Assembly (NCBI RefSeq): GCF_003999975.1
Contig: NZ_RJAC01000001.1
Location: forward strand, 1,178,001 to 1,242,000
DNA from: Actinoplanes solisilvae
GTDB taxonomy: Bacteria; Actinomycetota; Actinomycetes; Mycobacteriales; Micromonosporaceae
Direction of reading: 5' to 3'
DNA: 64,000 bases
The notes beneath the pieces were generated by a model, which searched no databases, was not told the DNA's origin, and worked only from the letters and a program-made list of their open reading frames with translations. Below are positions 58,592-64,000 of the stretch, piece by piece (position 1 is the first letter of the stretch; every line of letters starts with the position of its first letter). Made by a program: the position numbers and the translations under genes.

Positions 58592-61486
58592 GTGACAGCG
58601 TTCGTCGGACGCAGCGTACCGCTGGCCCGGATGGGTCGGGCCGGTCCCGGACTCGTGCTGGTCGCCGGTGAGGCCGGGATCGGCAAGACCGCTCTGCTCA
58701 CTCGGTTCGCCGCCGGACGCCCGGCCGTCTTCTGGGGCACCTGCTGGGCCGACGACCGGGCGCCGGCGTGGTGGCCGTGGACCCAGGTGTTGCGGGCCCT
58801 GCTGCGGGAGCGGCCCGGTCTGCGCGCTGACCCCCGGCTCGACACGATCATCGGCGACGCCGCCCCCACCGAGCCGGACGACGGTGCCCGCACCCGGATC
58901 TTCGCCGCCGTCGGCGACCTTCTCGCGCGGGCGGCCGGCGAGGCCCCGGTGGTCGTGATCCTCGATGACCTCCAGTGGGCCGACGAGACCTCGGCCGGTC
59001 TCCTGCGGTTCCTCGCGCGGCAGCCCCGGAACGGCCCGTTGCTGCTGGTGGCCGCCTACCGGCCCGACGAACTGCCCGGCAGCGTACTGGCCGATCTGGC
59101 CCCCGCCGCCGAGACGATCAGCCTCGGTGGGCTCTCCGCGGCCGAGGTCACCGAACTCGTGGGCGACGCGGCCTGGGCTCCCGCCGTGTACCGGCGCAGC
59201 GCGGGCCATCCGTTCTTCGCCCGCGAACTGTGCCGCTGGCTCGAGAACGGCGGGGCCGCCTCGGACGTGCCCGCCGTCGTGCGCGAGGTGATCGGCCGCC
59301 GTCTCGCGCGACTCCCGGCCGGGTGCGCCGAACTGCTCGACGCGGCCGCGGTCGGCGGGGCCGAGCTGCGTCCCGACGTGCTGGCCGACGTCTGCGGGCA
59401 GCCGATCCCGGTGATCGACGACCGGATCGCCCCCTGCCGGGCGGCCGGCGTCGTGACCGGTCCGCACTTCGCCCACGATCTCTACCGCGAGACGATCCTG
59501 GCCGCGCTGCCCGCACAGCGCCGCGCCGAACTGCACGAGAAGACCGGCCACGCGCTGCTGCGCCGTCTCGACCGGGGTGGCTCGGTCTTCCCGGCCGAGC
59601 TGGCCCGGCACTTCGCCTCGGCGGCCGCCCTCTGCGGTCCCGAAGCTGCGGTCACCTGGGCCCACGCGGCCGCCGAGGCCGACGCCGGGCGGTACGCGTT
59701 CGCCGAGGCGGCCGGGCACCTGCGGCGAGCCCGATCCGCGGTGGCCGACGCGGGCTGCCGGCTGGCCGAGGCCGACGCCGTACGGCTGCTGACCGCCGAG
59801 GCCGACCTGCGGTTGCGCGCGGGCGACGCCGAGACCGCTCGTGAGCTGCTCGATCGGGCCTCGCGACCGGCCGGGCGCGACGGCGAGCTGCTGGGCCTGG
59901 TCGCGCTGGGTCTCGACCGGGCGGGCGCCCGCTTCGCCATGCCGCGCACCGACCTGATCACCGCCCTCCAGACTGCGCGCGACGCTCTCGACGGCACCGG
60001 CACGCCGGTCGAGGCCCAGGTCACGGCGGCCCTGGCCCGACAGCTGCAGCACTCGGTCCCGGCCGACCGGCCGCGCGCCGGGCCGTACGCCGACCGGGCC
60101 GTCGAGATCGCGCGCCGTCTCGACGATCCGGCCACGCTGGCCAGTTGCCTGCTGGCCCGGCACGACACGCTGTGGACACCCGGCACCGGGGCGGAGCGGG
60201 TGGTCATCGCGACCGAGATCGTCGACGCGGCCCGGCGCGCCGGAGACGCCGAACGGCACGTGCAGGGCCTGCTGCTGGCGGCGAACGCGCACCTCGAGAA
60301 CGGGTCGGCCGCGTTCCGGGCCACGTTCGCCGAGTACGCCTACCTCACCGAGCGACTGCGCCAGCCCCGGCACGACTATCTGCTGCGGATCCGGCAGGCC
60401 GCGCTGGCCCTGCTCGACGGCGACCTGACAACCGGGGAACGGCTGGTCGACGAGGCGGCCGCGCTCGGCGAGGCGGTGGGCGACAGCGATACCGGCAACG
60501 TCCGCATGTCGCAGCGGCTCGAGATCGTGCGCGCCCGCGGTGACCGGGACGAACTACGGCGTACGGCGGCCGAGGCGGTGCGGTGGTGGGTCGGGGTGCC
60601 CGCCCACGCGCACGCGGTAGCGGCCGGCTTCCTGGCCCGCGCGGGTGATCTGGGCGCGGCCCGGCGCGAGGTCGAGACCGTGCTGGCCCTGCCCGATTGG
60701 CGAGCCGACCGGTCGTACCTCTGGTCGGTCTTCGCCGGTGAACTGGCGACCGCCGCGATCGCGCTGGGCGACCGCTCGTTGTGCGCGGTGCTGCTGGCCG
60801 ACCTGTCGCCGCTCGCGGGCACGTGCACGGTCAACGGGGCGCTCGTCTGTTTCATGGGCTCGCACGCCCACCGGGTCGGCCTGCTGCGGGCAGCGCTGGG
60901 CGACATCACCGGCGCGGTGGAGGCTCTGCGGGCGGCGCTGGAGGTGCACGAACGCCTGGGTGCCCGGCTGTGGGCGGCCGAGACGCGGCGGGCGCTGGGT
61001 CTCTACGACGCGGCGACGCTGTGCCGGGAAGGCGAGCTGTGGCGGGTCGGCTATCGCGGTCGCAGCGCCCGCCTGCGCGACGTCAAAGGGCTGCACGACC
61101 TGGCGATCCTGTTGTCCCGGCCGGGCGTCGACGTGCCCGCGGTCGAGTTGATGGCCGGCGGTGGCCCGGTGCTGCTCGACCGGATCGCCGCCGAGCCCAC
61201 GCTCGACGCGGCGGCGGTCAACGCCTACCGGCGGCGGCTGGCCGACCCCGGCCTTGACCAGGCCGAACGAGACCGGCTGGTCGACGAACTGCGCCGGGCT
61301 ACCCGGCCGGGCGGTGCGGCCCGCCCGCTCGGCCCGGACAACGCCGAACGAGCACGCAAGGCCGTCACCGCCCGCATCCGGGACGCGATCCGGCGGATCG
61401 AGGCGGCGCACCCGTCGCTGGGGCGCCACCTCGACCGCTCGGTGCGCACCGGTCATCTCTGCCGGTACGACCCCGAATCAGCGTGA
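58592..61486 (+). CDS. AAA-ATPase/TPR signal-transduction protein (LuxR-family-like, no HTH)
   Basis: 964 residues from GTG 58592 (GGGGGAA upstream). N-terminal AAA/NACHT-like ATPase: Walker A 'GEAGIGKT' (26-33), Walker B 'VVVILDDLQWADE' (~117-129), 'PLLLVAAYRPDEL'. A long TPR-like helical region (~400-830) follows. The C-terminal ~110 residues show the pattern 'REGELWRVGYRGRSARLRDVKGLHDLAILLSRPGVDVPAVEL...VRTGHLCRYDP', seen in actinobacterial regulators of this type in place of a LuxR helix-turn-helix. No DNA-binding domain is evident. It probably senses a ligand or protein and acts through the C-terminal region. The 3' end overlaps the convergent protease gene by nine bases. Confidence 0.85.
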   Translation: MTAFVGRSVPLARMGRAGPGLVLVAGEAGIGKTALLTRFAAGRPAVFWGTCWADDRAPAWWPWTQVLRALLRERPGLRADPRLDTIIGDAAPTEPDDGARTRIFAAVGDLLARAAGEAPVVVILDDLQWADETSAGLLRFLARQPRNGPLLLVAAYRPDELPGSVLADLAPAAETISLGGLSAAEVTELVGDAAWAPAVYRRSAGHPFFARELCRWLENGGAASDVPAVVREVIGRRLARLPAGCAELLDAAAVGGAELRPDVLADVCGQPIPVIDDRIAPCRAAGVVTGPHFAHDLYRETILAALPAQRRAELHEKTGHALLRRLDRGGSVFPAELARHFASAAALCGPEAAVTWAHAAAEADAGRYAFAEAAGHLRRARSAVADAGCRLAEADAVRLLTAEADLRLRAGDAETARELLDRASRPAGRDGELLGLVALGLDRAGARFAMPRTDLITALQTARDALDGTGTPVEAQVTAALARQLQHSVPADRPRAGPYADRAVEIARRLDDPATLASCLLARHDTLWTPGTGAERVVIATEIVDAARRAGDAERHVQGLLLAANAHLENGSAAFRATFAEYAYLTERLRQPRHDYLLRIRQAALALLDGDLTTGERLVDEAAALGEAVGDSDTGNVRMSQRLEIVRARGDRDELRRTAAEAVRWWVGVPAHAHAVAAGFLARAGDLGAARREVETVLALPDWRADRSYLWSVFAGELATAAIALGDRSLCAVLLADLSPLAGTCTVNGALVCFMGSHAHRVGLLRAALGDITGAVEALRAALEVHERLGARLWAAETRRALGLYDAATLCREGELWRVGYRGRSARLRDVKGLHDLAILLSRPGVDVPAVELMAGGGPVLLDRIAAEPTLDAAAVNAYRRRLADPGLDQAERDRLVDELRRATRPGGAARPLGPDNAERARKAVTARIRDAIRRIEAAHPSLGRHLDRSVRTGHLCRYDPESA

Positions 61487-64000
61487 GCTGATCAGCAGTC
61501 CGGGCACGACGGTCCGGCCGGTGCGGAACTCGGTGTAGGCCCACTGCTCGACATCAGGCTGCGGGCCCTTCGGCTCGAGCACCACGTCAGCCGCGACGCC
61601 ACGCTCGACCTTCGGCTGCACCGTCAGCGTGGCGTTACGCCGGTCGGCGCCCTCGGGCACAACCGTCACCCCCAGCCGGTACGCCACGTCAGGCGCGGTC
61701 ACCGTCTGGGCGTGCACATAGGCGGTGTACACGCCCGGCTCGGGGAAGAACCGCACGCTGCGCTCGCTGCTGTGCCACGACGCCCAGCTCCGCTCGACCA
61801 GCTTGCCGTCCTTGTAGAGGTACAGGTCAAGGTTCGCGGCCGGGTCGTCCGACGCGGTCTGCACGATCAGCCCGGCCGCGCCGCGCGGCACCACAATCCG
61901 GGTGCCCTGCGTGCCCACGCCGCCCGGGGAGAAGACGCCGCCGCTGACGGTCGTCGTGAACCGCTTGTCCGTCCACGTGACCGGCGTGTACCCGGTGGTG
62001 CGCCCGGCGATCGGACCGGTGAAGCCCGGCTCGATCTGGCCCCGGCCCTGCCCGCCGACCCGGCCGAACTCGATGCCGGTGTCGTCGTAGGGCCGCGGCG
62101 TGAAGCCCCACGGCCGGCCGGCGACGGTCAGCCGCACCCGGTGCTCAGCGCTGACGAACACGAGCGAGCCGGTGGTGTAACGGTCCCAGGTCGCCGTGCC
62201 GCGTTCCAGCGTGATGGTCACCGTCGCGGTCGCGCCCGGCTTCACCGAGAACGTACGCGGACTGACTGTGACCTTCATGCCGTCGAGCCCGTCGACCCGT
62301 GCCGTGTAGGTCTCGGTGCGGGAGCCGACGTTCGTCAACCGCCGCGTGAGCCGCACCGGCTTGGTCCCGTCGTACTCGCGCAGCGCGATCGACGGCAGGT
62401 TGATCTCCTTGCCGTCCGGCACGGCGGCGGTGGCGAACGCGGTGAGCTCGGCCGCGGACGGCTCGATCACCAGGCCCGGATCGGCCGCCTCGCGCGGTTG
62501 CGGCCGGCCCGAGCCCTGCTTCAGCGGGCTGGACGTGCCCCGGGTGTCGGTCGCCGTGGTGCGCAGAGCCGAGGCGGTGGCGCCGGGCGACCACTTCGGG
62601 TTACGAGCACGCAGCACAGCGGCCATGCCGGCCACGTGCGGGGCGGCCATCGAGGTTCCCGAGTACGCGTCGAAGAGCCGGCCGCCGCCCATCGGCGACA
62701 CCGCGGCGACGACGTCGACGCCGTCCGCGACCAGGTCGGGCTTCTGCAGTCCGGTGTGGACCTGGTCGGGGCCGTAGGACGACAGCCCGGCGACGCTGGG
62801 CAGCCCGACGAGGCTGCTGCCGTCGCCGCCGGTGACCAGGGCCGCGGTTCCGTCGGTGCGGTGCGCCCACAGGTAGTTGAACAGCCGACCGGCCTGCTCG
62901 GCGCTCCACAGATAAATGGCCGGGAAGTCGTAGATGACGTTGAGCCGCGCGTTGCCGGTCGACTGGAACAGCACGATGCCGGCCCCGCCCTTGGCCTTGA
63001 CCTCTTCGACGGCCTCTCCCGCGCTGTGGAAGTCACAGGCCACGATCTTGCCCTTGATCTTGGCGGGGTCGAGGCTGCCGCCCCAGCAGAACTGCGCGCC
63101 GTCCTGCGGCGACCCGGCCTGGTCGGCGAAGACGATCGGGGTGCTGCGCTTCGACGGCAGGACGTCCATCGAGGTGCCGACGATGCTGGTGCCGTCGCCG
63201 AGGCGTACGGTCGCCTCGTTGGACCTCTCGACGGTCGCGCCCACGGTGGTCACCCACGGCTCGGTGTTGCTGACCATGCCCGACCAGCCGTCGTTGCCGG
63301 CCGACGCCGCGACGAAGACGCCGGCGAGATAGGCGTTGAGGAAGGCGTTCCCGATCGGGCTGTTGGGCTGGTAGTCGCCGTACGCGTTGCCGATCGAATA
63401 GTTGATCACCTGGACGCCGTCGGCGACGGCCGCGTCGATCGCCGCGATGATGTCGGCGTCGAAGCCGGAACCACCCCACAGGGCCTTGTAAACGGCGATC
63501 TGGGCGTCCGGGGCCACGCCGGAGATCGGACCGAGGTCGCGGCCGAGCACCATGGCGTGGTCGACGGGCAGGCCCGCGGCGGTCGAGGCGGTGTGGGTGC
63601 CGTGGCCCTGCATGTCGCGGGCCGAGAGGATCTCGCCCTCGGGCAGCGAGCCATAGGCGCCCAGCCAGGCGTCGGCGAAGTAGCGCGCGCCGACGATCTT
63701 GCCGTTGCAAGCGGTGACGGGGAAACCGTCGCCGGTCTGGCAGGTGCCGCGCCAGCCCTTGGGGGCGGGCATCTTGGCGGCGAAGGAGGCGCTCTCCGGC
63801 CAGATGCCGGTGTCGATCACGCCGACGACGACGCCGCTGCCCTTGCCCCGGCCTTTGTCGCCCGTCTGCTGCTGCGCGGTTGCCGCGGGGGTGGTGGGCT
63901 TCGGTGCGGGTGTCGCCGCGTCGGCCTTGACGAGACGCGAAGGTGTCACGGCCGCGACCCGGGGGTCCTTGGCCAGGGCGGTCGCTTGCGCGGCGGTGAG
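61478..64000 (-). CDS. Secreted subtilisin-family (S8) protease, N-terminus beyond the window
   Basis: 840 residues are visible; the frame is open to the right edge, so signal peptide and part of the propeptide are missing. The visible start ('LTAAQATALAKDPRVAAVTPSRLVK') is the end of an inhibitor-I9-type propeptide. The catalytic triad is clear: Asp in 'VVVGVIDTGIWPES', His in 'DMQGHGTHTASTAAG', Ser in 'DAYSGTSMAAPHVAGMAAVLRA'; the oxyanion Asn region is 'SASAGNDG'. A PA-type insert (~270-360) and a C-terminal fibronectin/jelly-roll region (~480-840) resemble cucumisin-like subtilases. It is secreted and probably degrades extracellular proteins. Confidence 0.95.
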   Translation of the reverse strand, partial: LTAAQATALAKDPRVAAVTPSRLVKADAATPAPKPTTPAATAQQQTGDKGRGKGSGVVVGVIDTGIWPESASFAAKMPAPKGWRGTCQTGDGFPVTACNGKIVGARYFADAWLGAYGSLPEGEILSARDMQGHGTHTASTAAGLPVDHAMVLGRDLGPISGVAPDAQIAVYKALWGGSGFDADIIAAIDAAVADGVQVINYSIGNAYGDYQPNSPIGNAFLNAYLAGVFVAASAGNDGWSGMVSNTEPWVTTVGATVERSNEATVRLGDGTSIVGTSMDVLPSKRSTPIVFADQAGSPQDGAQFCWGGSLDPAKIKGKIVACDFHSAGEAVEEVKAKGGAGIVLFQSTGNARLNVIYDFPAIYLWSAEQAGRLFNYLWAHRTDGTAALVTGGDGSSLVGLPSVAGLSSYGPDQVHTGLQKPDLVADGVDVVAAVSPMGGGRLFDAYSGTSMAAPHVAGMAAVLRARNPKWSPGATASALRTTATDTRGTSSPLKQGSGRPQPREAADPGLVIEPSAAELTAFATAAVPDGKEINLPSIALREYDGTKPVRLTRRLTNVGSRTETYTARVDGLDGMKVTVSPRTFSVKPGATATVTITLERGTATWDRYTTGSLVFVSAEHRVRLTVAGRPWGFTPRPYDDTGIEFGRVGGQGRGQIEPGFTGPIAGRTTGYTPVTWTDKRFTTTVSGGVFSPGGVGTQGTRIVVPRGAAGLIVQTASDDPAANLDLYLYKDGKLVERSWASWHSSERSVRFFPEPGVYTAYVHAQTVTAPDVAYRLGVTVVPEGADRRNATLTVQPKVERGVAADVVLEPKGPQPDVEQWAYTEFRTGRTVVPGLLISSR

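Overview
The window is high-GC actinobacterial DNA. GTG and TTG starts are frequent, genes are tightly packed with many ATGA-type overlaps, and it carries an Actinobacteria-specific conservon (cvnABCD) and an XRE/DUF397 regulator pair. The gene families fit Micromonosporaceae, and an Actinoplanes-like genus is my inference. The left edge cuts a membrane protein gene and the right edge cuts a subtilisin-family protease gene. No rRNA, tRNA, CRISPR array or insertion sequence was recognised.

Layout. 1-5.7 kb: conservon signalling operon (NIT/HATPase kinase-like protein, roadblock protein, DUF742 protein, small GTPase) plus a Pro-rich companion. 5.9-11.1 kb: a degenerate UDP-GlcNAc 2-epimerase-like protein, an NTF2-like protein, a dienelactone hydrolase divergent from a TetR gene across a perfect 16-bp palindrome, and a second TetR gene divergent from a DHA2-type exporter. 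11.2-13.8 kb: a TPR-GGDEF diguanylate cyclase and a DUF574-type methyltransferase. 14.1-17.1 kb: a DUF397 protein and an XRE/DUF5753 regulator facing each other, each behind the same promoter/operator module, followed by two small proteins. 17.4-21.0 kb: an LLM-flavin/FAD fusion oxidoreductase, a DUF3040 protein and purC.

21.0-25.9 kb is a lower-GC defence island. It holds a PLD-helicase-DUF3427 enzyme of SauUSI type and an SRA-HNH nuclease, both expected to restrict modified DNA, with an unknown small gene between them. A secreted PQQ-propeller gene is cut off at its right edge, which looks like an insertion scar.

25.9-35.5 kb: a DUF305 lipoprotein coupled to a copper-dependent LPMO, a two-component system, a secreted protein, a holin-X-like/small membrane protein pair, an O-acyltransferase split from its SGNH partner, a TraD/VirD4-like protein with a broken P-loop, and two convergent STAS proteins. 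35.6-43.8 kb: the complete potassium system kdpFABC-kdpDE with an extra 27-residue membrane peptide in front of kdpF. 44-51.5 kb: a LysA-like decarboxylase, two tandem PhoX phosphatases each preceded by PHO-box-like 11-bp direct repeats, and a CocE-type hydrolase. 51.4-56.3 kb: a methyltransferase and a three-gene PLP-enzyme operon (LysA/Y4yA-like decarboxylase, cysteine synthase-rhodanese fusion, class V aminotransferase) that may make a diaminopropionate- or sulfur-containing metabolite. 56.5-64 kb: a secreted glycerophosphodiesterase, a methyltransferase, a large AAA/TPR regulator and the subtilase.

Themes are phosphate and potassium homeostasis, signalling, and restriction of modified DNA. 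The strongest candidates for new biology are the two-enzyme modified-DNA restriction island and the duplicated operator module of the XRE/DUF397 pair.
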